From positions 1 to 27,691 of the IMG/VR virus record IMGVR_UViG_3300044800_000291: 27,691 bases of DNA; one strand, 5' to 3'. The first letter of the stretch is position 1. The number at the start of each line of letters is the position of its first letter. The notes beneath the pieces are model-generated. The model worked only from the letters and a program-made list of their open reading frames with translations, was not told the origin of the DNA and made no database searches. The translations under genes and the position numbers were made by a program. Positions 13,900 to 20,597 of this stretch are shown here, in pieces. Source of the stretch: a virus.

Positions 13900-14259
13900 G
13901 TGGCGACATCAAACGACGCAGACCTGCGTGGTCGCCTCCGCCAGGCCAAGGGGGACATGACGCTCCGGGAAGTTGCTGCATCCGTGGGCTGCTCTCACTT
14001 CGTGATTTGGCGGGTGTTGGAGGGCGAAACGGTCCGTCGAGCGTCGGCGGCGAAGATCGAAGCGTGGCTGGACCGACCGAAGGAGGTGCACGCCGCTCAG
14101 GATCTGCGGAGGGCGCTACAGCGGGTCGTCGGGCGGCTCGGACGCCGGGCAGCCCGTCAGGTCGAGGTGGAGGTGGGTGAGGTGGTCACGAAGGCGTTCA
14201 AGGCCGCCGGTGAGGAGCCGCCTGCGTGGGTGGCCGGATTGGGGAAGAAGCAAGTGTAG
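13900..14259 (+). CDS. XRE-family repressor-like protein
   Basis: A 119-aa protein. Residues about 8-50 form a helix-turn-helix (LRGRLRQAKGDMTLREVAASVGCSH, then FVIWRVLEGETVR), the Cro/CI-like DNA-binding fold. The rest is helical and basic (DLRRALQRVVGRLGRRAARQVEVEV), possibly for dimerisation. GTG at 13900 follows a GGGGG-rich ribosome site. It is divergent from the STAS-like operon, with 100 bases between starts, and faces the three 16-bp repeats; this is the arrangement of a phage immunity switch. It is likely self-regulated and probably co-transcribed with the next gene up to the terminator at 14512-14547. Confidence 0.78.
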   Translation: MATSNDADLRGRLRQAKGDMTLREVAASVGCSHFVIWRVLEGETVRRASAAKIEAWLDRPKEVHAAQDLRRALQRVVGRLGRRAARQVEVEVGEVVTKAFKAAGEEPPAWVAGLGKKQV

Positions 14260-14278
14260 TAGGGCGGAGGCGATCGAC

Positions 14279-14521
14279 GTGCCGGGCGTGCCAGATGGAG
14301 GTACAGGCGTCCGATTTGACAAGAATGAATTGCTAAGGACATGGCGGGGACCTGAGCGCCCCACGCGTGTTGGTGAGGAGGTACAGGTCACGGACCCGGC
14401 GCACTCCGGTACGCAATCGGTGCACGTGCATGTGCTCGCCGGGGCGAGTGTGATGGAGTTGCCGGCGGTAACCGCTCGGACTGTTCGGGGCGTCCGGCGT
14501 GGTGTTCGAAAGCCCCTCTAG
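14279..14521 (+). CDS. Small protein downstream of repressor, unknown (80 aa)
   Basis: An 80-aa frame starting at GTG 14279 with GGAGG 8 bases upstream. It includes DGGTGVRFDKNELLRTWRGPE, then RVGEEVQVTDPAHSG and SVHVHVLAG, and ends basic (GVRRGVRKPL). The strong ribosome site and the position between repressor and terminator support a real gene. Its stop lies in the terminator stem. No family recognised. Confidence 0.5.
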   Translation: MPGVPDGGTGVRFDKNELLRTWRGPERPTRVGEEVQVTDPAHSGTQSVHVHVLAGASVMELPAVTARTVRGVRRGVRKPL

Positions 14522-14547
14522 GTTCGACGTCAATCCATCAGAGGGGC
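14512..14547. terminator. Terminator after the repressor operon
   Basis: A perfect 8-bp stem GCCCCTCT / AGAGGGGC with a 20-base loop, followed by GTTTGCG. It closes the two-gene repressor unit and may act in both directions. Confidence 0.6.
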
Positions 14548-15073
14548 GTTTGCGGGAGCGTGGTTCGGCTAGGGGGTGCTTCTCGCAAGTACGTGGTGTC
14601 CTGGCAATTGCAGCTGCTGGGCGAGCCGAAAACTGCGTGTTCTGCGTTGCTGGGTGGTGGGTGTCTGCCGCGTATCTTCTTATCCCCCAACGGCTTTCAT
14701 GGCCGCCGTTGACATGGCGTGATCCTCGCTCATCCCCTGTCCGCCAATCAGGGGCGAGCTCCCAATCCTCTGCCGTGCAAGAACTTGCAGCCCGCGCAAT
14801 GGTGGCCAGGCGATTCGCAGGTTACCCACCCTATGCCTATCCACCTGAGTGGCTCTGACATCGCCGTCTTGGAGGCCCAGGCGTACACCGGGGGGGGTAT
14901 GCGGTCCTGACAATCGGGAAAGTGGGGCGCGCGCTCGTAGCTCTGGGCGATAACGGACGAAAATTCTCGGCTTACCCACCTGGGTGCGGCTGTTCTGCTC
15001 GCGCCCCGGGTGGCTATCCGCCTCGTCAAGTTGCATCGCCATGGTAGCCAGTTGACGGTGGGGTTAATCTGGA
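14548..15073. other. Gene-poor stretch, nothing confidently coding
   Basis: About 525 bases between the repressor terminator and the retron promoter. Several frames on both strands stay open for 60-120 codons, but none has a convincing ribosome site or recognisable product, and they contradict each other. GGCATAGGGTG on the minus strand near 14833 resembles the downstream half of the repeated promoter but has no matching upstream box. It may contain decayed genes. Confidence 0.4.
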
Positions 15074-15102
15074 TTGACTTTCGGTAACGCCCTTGCTATG
15101 AT
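15074..15102 (+). promoter_or_regulatory. Consensus sigma70 promoter of the retron-like cassette
   Basis: TTGACT (15074-15079), 17 bp, TATGAT (15097-15102), the closest match to a consensus sigma70 promoter in the window. Transcription would begin near 15109, at a TGGCTC-TTCG-GGGCCA hairpin (15107-15122) with a UUCG tetraloop, followed by a boxA-like GCTCTTTGAAA. Confidence 0.75.
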
Positions 15103-15108
15103 TCGGTG

Positions 15109-15398
15109 GCTCTTCGGGGCCAGCTCTTTGAAAAGGTGCATGCGGGGTTATGAATCGCCTCCGGTCGCAGTGATTCTAGTTGCGGCAAGGTGTTCGTGAC
15201 TGGTGGTACTCGTGGCTGTGTTGCCGCCCGTTGCGCTGTGCGCGCGTTTGCCAATCGACGATGGTCGTCCCAGGAGCCCTTGGGGGTTGTGTTGGATGTC
15301 AGTCGATGCAGGCCGGCGCGTTAAGCGTTGACGACACGTTGTCAGCGCTTATCAGTGGGGACACGCCAGGTGGCGTGCCTGTGTTTCGGACCTTTTCA
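15109..15398 (+). ncRNA. Candidate retron msr-msd-type noncoding RNA
   Basis: The leader between the promoter and the first gene is about 290 bases and highly structured. A 9-bp inverted repeat, TGAAAAGGT (15129-15137) and ACCTTTTCA (15390-15398), brackets 252 bases, the geometry of retron a1/a2 ends. Inside are GCGGCAA/TTGCCGC (15182-15188 with 15221-15227), an 11-bp stem with one G-T pair (15322-15332 with 15341-15351) and CACGCC/GGCGTG (15362-15377). It precedes a reverse transcriptase operon and has no convincing ORF. The branch G and the msr/msd boundary cannot be assigned by eye. Confidence 0.55.
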
Positions 15399-15416
15399 CG
15401 GAAGGAGGTGATTCTG

Positions 15417-15785
15417 ATGTGCTTGGACCCGCATGCAGTGGCCAAGATCCGGGCTCGCGTGTTGCTCATCGATTTGGAGCAACTGCTGCTCGCGATGCAG
15501 GCCAGGAATGCGGGCGTCTCGAGTGTCGACCTGACCGTGCTCTGCGTGCTTGAGCAGCGGCTCGGTTGGTGCGATGAGTGCAGCTCGCGGCAACGCTCGA
15601 AGCGACTGCTTTGGTGGGTGTTGAAGCAGGCAGCTGAGCTGTTGATCCGGGCGATCGGGACGTCCCTCTGCTACTTGCGTGCGCGCCTTCTCGCGCACCG
15701 GAGAATAGATGACGCTTGGGAACGCGATCAGACGCCTGCGTGCTGCGGGTGGATGGTCCCAGAAGGACTTCGCACGGCGGCTTGA
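15417..15785 (+). CDS. Unknown 122-aa protein, first gene of retron-like cassette
   Basis: The ATG at 15417 is preceded by AAGGAGGTGATTC (15402-15414), almost the full complement of the 16S rRNA 3' end, one of the strongest ribosome sites possible. The product is helical and leucine-rich (IRARVLLIDLEQLLLAMQA, then VDLTVLCVLEQRLGW), with CDEC. A hydrophobic/amphipathic C-terminal half (LLWWVLKQAAELLIRAIGTSLCYL) could sit in or on a membrane. No family recognised. The last ~25 codons overlap the XRE gene in another frame. By position it is a candidate effector or accessory protein; the alternative, an Avd-like protein of a diversity-generating element, is less likely because the RT motifs are retron-like. 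Confidence 0.6.
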   Translation: MCLDPHAVAKIRARVLLIDLEQLLLAMQARNAGVSSVDLTVLCVLEQRLGWCDECSSRQRSKRLLWWVLKQAAELLIRAIGTSLCYLRARLLAHRRIDDAWERDQTPACCGWMVPEGLRTAA

Positions 15786-16026
15786 GATCTCGCCGTCCTA
15801 CCTCTCGCTGATCGAGACGGACAGACGAGAGCCTGCCCTCCCGCTCGTGCGGAGGATCGCCGACGCGTTGGGGTTGCCTGCGACGATCCTGTTCGCCGCC
15901 GCTCTAGGAGGGGGCGCGGCACGCGGCACGATTGGTGAAGAGTATGACATAGCGCTCGATCGCCTTGTCGAGGTCGCCGGACTGAATCTCGTTCAGGCAC
16001 AGCTGGATTTCGGCGGTGGCAACTAG
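15709..16026 (+). CDS. XRE-family HTH protein, retron accessory
   Basis: A 105-aa protein with a textbook XRE helix-turn-helix in residues 4-60 (GNAIRRLRAAGGWSQKDFAR, then RLEISPSYLSLIETDRREPAL, PLVRRIADALGLP). The short C-terminus (GEEYDIALDRLVEVAGLNLVQAQLDF) is helical. GGAG lies 5 bases before the ATG at 15709. It overlaps the RT gene by 11 bases, so the two are translated as a unit. Some described retrons (the HTH-bearing type) pair an RT with such a protein, so a regulator or a toxin-controlling role is plausible. Confidence 0.85.
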   Translation: MTLGNAIRRLRAAGGWSQKDFARRLEISPSYLSLIETDRREPALPLVRRIADALGLPATILFAAALGGGAARGTIGEEYDIALDRLVEVAGLNLVQAQLDFGGGN

Positions 16027-16891
16027 TTCTGCAGCGGTCTCGAAGCTCGCCACGACTCTGTCGGTCAGTCCGCACGCACTAACCAGCATCCTGGCCCAAC
16101 CCTGGCGGTTGTACCACGTCGTAACCATTCCCAAGAGTGACGGCTCTGCTCGGCGACTGCGCGTACCGGGTGACGACTTGAAGACTCTCCAGCGCGCGGT
16201 TCTCCGCACGATTCTGGACGGCATCGACGACCACCCCGCGAACCACTGTCGCCGAGGCCAATCCGTCATATCCAACGCAAACGTCCATCTCCACAGTGCG
16301 CATGGCTCATCGTACGACATTGCGGATTGCTTCCCTAACACGACTCCAGCCATGGTCCGACGTGCACTTCGCGCGTGGCGTGTCGATGCGGATCTTGTGG
16401 CCCCCATCACCAGCATCTGCACGCTTCGCAAGGAGCTTCCCCAGGGGGCACCGACCAGCCCGGCGCTGCTAAGCGCAGTGCTCCGGCCGCTCGACGAGGC
16501 TCTCACGCAAGAAGCTGCGCGACAGGGCCTTCACTACACGCGATATATGGATGACCTGTTCGTGTCAGGAGGGAGGAGAGCCGGATCGTTCGAACCATAC
16601 GTTCATCGAGCGGTGACGGGCTTGGGTTATGATCTCGCGGACCGCAAGACGCGGCATTGGGGCCCTGGCTCTCGCCCGACCCTACTCGGGATTGTGCTGG
16701 ACACTACGCCGAGTCCACGCCCCGAGTATGTGGAGGAAGTTGTCCGGCTGGTGGCAACTGTGACCCGGAGCCCGCGGTCAGCGACCAGAAAGGACATCGC
16801 TCGGCTCAAAGGCCGTGTCGCATGGATTGGGGCTCTGTGGCCGCGAAAGGGCCGCGAGCTTCTCACACAGTTGGCTAACGCAGGGCTTTAG
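16016..16891 (+). CDS. Retron-type reverse transcriptase
   Basis: A 291-aa RT. Motifs in order: the N-terminal block VTIPKSDGSARRLRVPGDDLKTLQR (36-60); GQSVISNANVHLH (81-93), matching the retron NAxxH signature; the first catalytic aspartate in YDIADCFPN (D101); QGAPTSP (143-149); YTRYMDDLFVS with the catalytic pair D179-D180; LADRKT (207-212); and TLLGIVLD (222-229), where retrons usually have VTG. The C-terminus RLKGRVAWIGALWP matches the retron thumb end. All catalytic residues are present, so it should be active. GTG at 16016 lies inside the XRE gene end. The YMDD box (rather than YADD) and the TLLG variant make it a divergent member. It would copy part of the upstream structured RNA. Confidence 0.85.
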   Translation: MATSSAAVSKLATTLSVSPHALTSILAQPWRLYHVVTIPKSDGSARRLRVPGDDLKTLQRAVLRTILDGIDDHPANHCRRGQSVISNANVHLHSAHGSSYDIADCFPNTTPAMVRRALRAWRVDADLVAPITSICTLRKELPQGAPTSPALLSAVLRPLDEALTQEAARQGLHYTRYMDDLFVSGGRRAGSFEPYVHRAVTGLGYDLADRKTRHWGPGSRPTLLGIVLDTTPSPRPEYVEEVVRLVATVTRSPRSATRKDIARLKGRVAWIGALWPRKGRELLTQLANAGL

Positions 16892-17239
16892 CTGCTGGTG
16901 CCCTCTCTGGATCGGAGGCGACCACTCTCGATGGTGTCCCTGTTGAGGGGGAATTGCCTGTAGCCATCACACTTACGCTCGAACTTCACCGCCTCAAGGC
17001 CACGAGACACGTTCAGCATCCCGCACACACGCCCGTCGTGGAGCGGACAGCACACCGTTAGCATCACGCTCGCCATCGGCGGGCGGAACCGCTGCTCGAT
17101 GACCAGCACGCGCAGTTGGTCCTTCTCGCCCTCCGGCTACTTGCAGAAGGCTGATCACCAGCCGCCCACCTCCTTCCACGGCCTGGACGCCTACCGTCGA
17201 GATTGCTTGCGTGCGCGCCCGACGTTCGAGGAACTCCAC
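16888..17239 (-). pseudogene. Possible small gene, probably frameshifted
   Basis: On the minus strand an upstream frame reads VEFLERRARTQAISTVGVQAVEG, then GGRLVISLLQ. Near 17140 a different frame takes over as PEGEKDQLRVLVIEQRFRPP and runs through MLTVCCPLHDGRVCGMLNVSRG and FERKCDGYRQFPLN to a stop at 16888. Both parts look coding and would join with a one-base shift. The second part alone (start GTG 17109) has AAGGA upstream and could be an independent 73-aa gene with a Cys-rich zinc-like centre. It converges on the RT stop. Family unknown. Confidence 0.4.
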
Positions 17240-17240
17240 C

Positions 17241-17276
17241 TGTAAGGATCTAGGTCCGTCCGGCGGTACTGGGTAG
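17241..17276 (+). promoter_or_regulatory. Repeated early promoter-like element, copy 3
   Basis: TGTAAGG (17241-17247), 17 bp, GGTACTGGGTAG (17265-17276). The upstream box is perfect and the downstream box differs at one or two places from the consensus. It lies 43 bases before the small gene at 17319. Confidence 0.55.
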
Positions 17277-17318
17277 ACGGGCGCAGTCGAGCTGCGCCCC
17301 CAACCAGGAGCCTGCCAC

Positions 17319-17543
17319 ATGATTCCGCACTACCGCCCCAATAGGGAATACGGGCACTTCGTCGCCATCACGGGAAACACCGTCCGGCTCGTGAGCACCC
17401 CCGACCACCGTTTCGCACTCTGGCTCGAGATCCCGGACCAAGCACTGGTCGCGGAGCTTCGCACGTACACCCGCCTGGCCGACGCCTTCACCGCCTTCGG
17501 AAACCTGATCGAGAACAGCTACCCCGGGGGGTCGGTTCTATGA
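17319..17543 (+). CDS. Small early protein, unknown (74 aa)
   Basis: A 74-aa protein with AGGAG 8 bases before the ATG and promoter-like copy 3 upstream. The sequence YGHFVAITGNTVRLVSTPDH, then FALWLEIPDQALVAELRTYTRLADAFTAF predicts two strands and two helices. No family recognised. It is a monocistronic early gene by context. Confidence 0.6.
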   Translation: MIPHYRPNREYGHFVAITGNTVRLVSTPDHRFALWLEIPDQALVAELRTYTRLADAFTAFGNLIENSYPGGSVL

Positions 17544-17641
17544 CCGAGCATGGGACGATTGCGGAGGCTGTGGGGGTCGCGGGCGGCGGATTGCCCGGGG
17601 GTGGTTCGTGTCCAGGCCCATGAGGGAGAGGAAGACTGGGG

Positions 17642-17678
17642 TGTAAGGGTTTGTCGCCGTCGAGATGTAATAGCATGA
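17642..17678 (+). promoter_or_regulatory. Repeated early promoter-like element, copy 4
   Basis: TGTAAGG (17642-17648), 17 bp, TGTAAT (17666-17671) followed by AGCATG. This copy keeps both boxes and the spacing but loses the GGGT tail. It precedes the DUF6891-like gene by about 75 bases. Confidence 0.5.
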
Positions 17679-17752
17679 GGCCATCGATGCGTCGGTGGAC
17701 AGTGGGGCTGGACCAATGTTGGAGAACGATCACACACACAAGGAGCAGGACA

Positions 17753-18613
17753 ATGACGGCACCGCAGGAGCAGGGCACCGAGGAGATCGATCACAATCAC
17801 GCACGGAGCACCACAACCATGACGGTATCGCCGGAGCAGGGCACTGCAGCGTGGGAGGCAATCGTGAACGACATGGACGCTCACATTGAAGTCCTTGTCG
17901 AGCGGGGATTCTCCGACCGAGACGAGGTGATCAGCGACGTACTCGAGGCCGCCTATCGTAGCATCGGCGATTCTGTGCAGGGCAAACTCTCTGAACCGGA
18001 AGCCCGGATTCACTTCATCGCCGAGCTGCTGTCTCGCGTCCCTCAGCCTGCCGAGTCGATGCGGTCGCTGGTCGAGCACCGCGTGGACGCCGCCTTCGCG
18101 GCGCAGGTCATTGAGGAGGGTACCTGGCCGGCCGTTACGGACAACGACTGCCTCAACAGTGCGTTCGAAGACCTGGAGGCACGGGGCATTCTTGCTCGGC
18201 AGGACTTCATGGACTGCCCGAACTGCGCTCACAACGCGCTGATGGAGGAGGCGGAGGAACTGCAGAAGGAGGGTGCTGAGGTTCGCGGATTCGTGTTCTA
18301 CGACTGGGACAACACGGAAGAAGCCATGAACGGGAATGGCGTGTGCCTCTGGTTTGGCTCCACTCGGGAGGCTGGTTCTACAAAGCGCACGATTGGACGA
18401 GAGGTCGTCGAAGTGCTCCAGGCAACTGGCCTTTGCCCCATCTGGTCCGGTAGCCCCGACGAGACGATCGAGGTGCCCATGGTATGGCAGCGGCGGGTGG
18501 TCTCGCAGCCCTACTGCCCTGACATCCACGCGACCCCGGATGCCGTCGCACGAGCGAGGTGCGTATTTCGGACCATGACGGACACCGATTTGGACGGATG
18601 TCGGACAAGCTGA
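17753..18613 (+). CDS. DUF6891-like protein
   Basis: A 286-aa protein. The C-terminal two thirds contain the DUF6891 pattern: DCLNSAFEDLEARGILARQDF (132-152), the CPNC pair, GFVFYDWDNTEEA, VCLWFG, REVVEVLQATGLCPIWSGS, then IEVPMVWQRR. Function of the family is unknown. The N-terminal ~120 residues are acidic and helical. AGGA lies 8 bases before the ATG at 17753. The start region is duplicated: a second ATGACGG...GAGCAGGGCAC occurs 66 bases later at 17819, in frame, so that ATG could be an alternative start. Promoter-like copy 4 lies upstream. Confidence 0.72.
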   Translation: MTAPQEQGTEEIDHNHARSTTTMTVSPEQGTAAWEAIVNDMDAHIEVLVERGFSDRDEVISDVLEAAYRSIGDSVQGKLSEPEARIHFIAELLSRVPQPAESMRSLVEHRVDAAFAAQVIEEGTWPAVTDNDCLNSAFEDLEARGILARQDFMDCPNCAHNALMEEAEELQKEGAEVRGFVFYDWDNTEEAMNGNGVCLWFGSTREAGSTKRTIGREVVEVLQATGLCPIWSGSPDETIEVPMVWQRRVVSQPYCPDIHATPDAVARARCVFRTMTDTDLDGCRTS

Positions 18614-18772
18614 CGGGCAAGCAACCTCCAGGCATGAGCACACGAAGGCGAGGCTGGCCGAGCAGAAGTGAAATGCCGGCCAGCCGCGCCGTCATGACCC
18701 CGAAGCCCCCGCCCACGGCCGCCAGTCGTGAACCGCCCAGCCGGACCCGCAGGAGCCCGCCGTCAAAGTGGT

Positions 18773-18800
18773 CCCACGCGTACGCACGCGTGTGCGTGGG
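18773..18800. repeat. 28-bp palindromic CG-alternating element
   Basis: Arms CCCACGC and GCGTGGG enclose ACGC/GCGT about a common centre at 18786-18787; 11 of 14 pairs match. It lies 32 bp upstream of promoter-like copy 5, similar in place and composition to elements upstream of copies 1 and 2. Likely a regulator-binding site. Confidence 0.5.
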
Positions 18801-18831
18801 ATTGACGCGAGCCCTAGCCTCACGTACGCGC

Positions 18832-18866
18832 GGTAAGGTATTCGGCCCCACGTGCTGTATAGGGTG
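18832..18866 (+). promoter_or_regulatory. Repeated early promoter-like element, copy 5
   Basis: GGTAAGG (18832-18838), 17 bp, TGTATAGGGTG (18856-18866). It is placed 20 bases before the ATG of the replication operon, so it probably drives the ssDNA-binding, primase and helicase genes. Confidence 0.65.
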
Positions 18867-18886
18867 GCCACTACACGGGGGTTCAC

Positions 18887-19480
18887 ATGGCAGTGAAGGT
18901 CGATGGCGCAATGGTGATGCAACAACTCGGGTATCTGACCCGGATGACCGAGCTCCGGCATCGCCCGCGCGAGTTCTACATCTACAAGCCGTACAAGGAT
19001 GGAAGCGGTACGGCGCTCAAGGTCCAGCTCCGCCTAGTGCCCACGTTCCACGAGAAGGGGTGGGTGACCGACGTCGACGGGGGGTTGTTCCTGGAGCTGG
19101 CAGCCCAGTTGCCGGCCAAGGGTGCGGACGGGTTCGCACGGTTTGCGTGGGATGGCAATACCAAGGTCGTGGCGAAGCTCGGGGTGCCGGACATCACCGC
19201 CATCCTGGTGGGTATTCGCGAGGTCCGCTTTCGCGGCAAGCCCACGCCCAAGTCCACGCGCACCAAGAAGGACGAGATCGGAACGACCGTCAGCCTCTTT
19301 CACAAATTCGGCGAGAGCAGCACCGGCATCGCCCTCAACTTCTCCGCGGACAACACCGAGATCCTCGTCAGCAAGTCGAAGGAGCTACGGCGGGGCATCA
19401 AGCTGACGCTGCCCGAAGAACTCGCGTTCGAGTCGTATCTCCGCAAAGCACTGGATGCTTTTCAGGAGGTGGATGCATGA
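18887..19480 (+). CDS. Probable Whirly-type ssDNA-binding protein
   Basis: A 197-aa protein. After a helical start it runs FYIYKPYKDGSGTALKVQLRLVP, then GGLFLELAAQLP, ARFAWDGNTKVVAKLGVPDITAILVGIREV, VSLFHKFGESSTGIALNF, and EILVSKSKELRRGIKLTLPEEL, VFESYL-type helix. This order (paired four-strand sheets, a W-D-x-K-x-x-x-KLG-PDI segment, the LFH-K strand and a C-terminal helix) resembles Whirly/MRP-like single-strand binders found in some bacteria, archaea and phages. Being first in an operon with primase and helicase supports an SSB role. The family call is by pattern memory only and is moderate. GGGGG precedes the ATG; the stop overlaps the primase start. Confidence 0.58.
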   Translation: MAVKVDGAMVMQQLGYLTRMTELRHRPREFYIYKPYKDGSGTALKVQLRLVPTFHEKGWVTDVDGGLFLELAAQLPAKGADGFARFAWDGNTKVVAKLGVPDITAILVGIREVRFRGKPTPKSTRTKKDEIGTTVSLFHKFGESSTGIALNFSADNTEILVSKSKELRRGIKLTLPEELAFESYLRKALDAFQEVDA

Positions 19481-20592
19481 TCGACTCCACGTGTCGAGCG
19501 AGCAGCACGAGTCGACTGTCGTATGACGAGTCGAAAGCCAACGTCAAGAGCATCCCGACCTTGCAGGTGGTCCGCGCCTTGGGGCTCAAGCAGGCCGTGG
19601 GAGGTGAGCAGATGAAATACGAGTGCCCGAAGCACCACGGCGGGTCGCTCCATGTCTACGCCACGAACGCCTACTGCTACGGGGGGTGCGGGTCGATGGA
19701 CAACATCGATCTGGTTCGGGCCGTTCACGGCTGTGATTACAGCACTGCCGTTCGCTGGCTGCATGACGAGTTCCCGGAGACGTGCCAGGTGGGCTACCAG
19801 CCTGCCACCAAGCCCGCGCGCCTCGCGGTCGACGTCGAGTTGCAGCGGAAGGTATTCGAGCGCCTCGTCGAGCGTACGGAGCTGACTGGCACTGGTCGCC
19901 GCTACCTGCACTCAAGGGGTCTGGATCCTGACCGGGCCGCGCGCACGGGAGGCTTTCGCTCGGTGGACGCCCACAGCTGGTGGGGTCTTCGCGATGACCT
20001 CGATCGCCGATTTGGGTCATCGGACGTGGTTGGGGCAGGGCTTGGCGGGCTAGGTCGTTTCACCAACAAGACGGCGTGGCCTGTGCCCGTGGATGTACTC
20101 GTTATTCCCTACGTGGGGCTCGACGCCCGCCTCATCACCTGCCGGTTCCGTTGCATCAGCGACGGGGACTTCGGCCGCAAGTACCACAGCTACCCAGGGA
20201 CTGGCGTTCCCGCCTTGCCCTTCGGGGCCAATCTCACGGTGCCCGAGTGCAGTGGACGGATCGTACACGTCTGTGAAGGTGAACTGGACGCGTGGACGCT
20301 TATGAGTGAGTACGACCAGCTGGCGATTGGTGCTCCTGGCGCGCAAGTCGTGTCGTCCTCGTGGTTCAAACACCTCGTCCGGTGTGCTGGCGTCGTCATC
20401 TGGTGCGATGGAGACGAGGCCGGATCGGCGTTCGGCGATCGCGTCGATGAGGCGCTGTTGAAGGGTGTGGGGCGAACCTGGTGGCGAAGCCGGCGCGTTA
20501 CTCGGGAGACGCTCCCGCACGGATTCGATGTCAACGCGCTGCACTGCAGCGACAGCGCCGCGCTGGGCAATCGCATCGGCCGGCGGTCGTGA
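19477..20592 (+). CDS. DnaG-type phage primase (CHC2 + Toprim)
   Basis: A 371-aa primase. Start ATG 19477 overlaps the preceding stop (ATGA) with GGAGG 7 bases upstream. The zinc-binding N-terminus has C50, H53, C67, C71 (CPKHHGG ... CYGGCG), then the short primase core. The Toprim domain has E267 in VCEGELDAW and D311/D313 in IWCDGDEAGSAF, the metal-binding acidic pattern of active Toprim. It lays RNA primers for replication. It is shorter than cellular DnaG (about 580 aa), as is usual for phages, and carries no helicase domain, since that is coded by the next gene. A longer reading upstream is the shadow of the ssDNA-binding gene. Confidence 0.92.
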   Translation: MIDSTCRASSTSRLSYDESKANVKSIPTLQVVRALGLKQAVGGEQMKYECPKHHGGSLHVYATNAYCYGGCGSMDNIDLVRAVHGCDYSTAVRWLHDEFPETCQVGYQPATKPARLAVDVELQRKVFERLVERTELTGTGRRYLHSRGLDPDRAARTGGFRSVDAHSWWGLRDDLDRRFGSSDVVGAGLGGLGRFTNKTAWPVPVDVLVIPYVGLDARLITCRFRCISDGDFGRKYHSYPGTGVPALPFGANLTVPECSGRIVHVCEGELDAWTLMSEYDQLAIGAPGAQVVSSSWFKHLVRCAGVVIWCDGDEAGSAFGDRVDEALLKGVGRTWWRSRRVTRETLPHGFDVNALHCSDSAALGNRIGRRS

Positions 20593-20597
20593 CCCCC

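Noticed and set aside
14680-15042. Possible genes on either strand in the gap before the retron promoter
   Set aside because: Competing frames on both strands, no ribosome site, no recognisable motif; reported as gene-poor.
15417-16891. Diversity-generating retroelement (RT with Avd-like helper)
   Set aside because: The RT has QGxPTSP and NAxxH as in retrons, not the SQ variant of DGR RTs, and I saw no template/variable repeat pair nearby.
18559-19476. N-terminal extension of the primase reading frame by about 300 codons
   Set aside because: It overlaps the ssDNA-binding gene in another frame, is Arg/Pro/Ser-rich, and ATG 19477 has GGAGG and an ATGA overlap.
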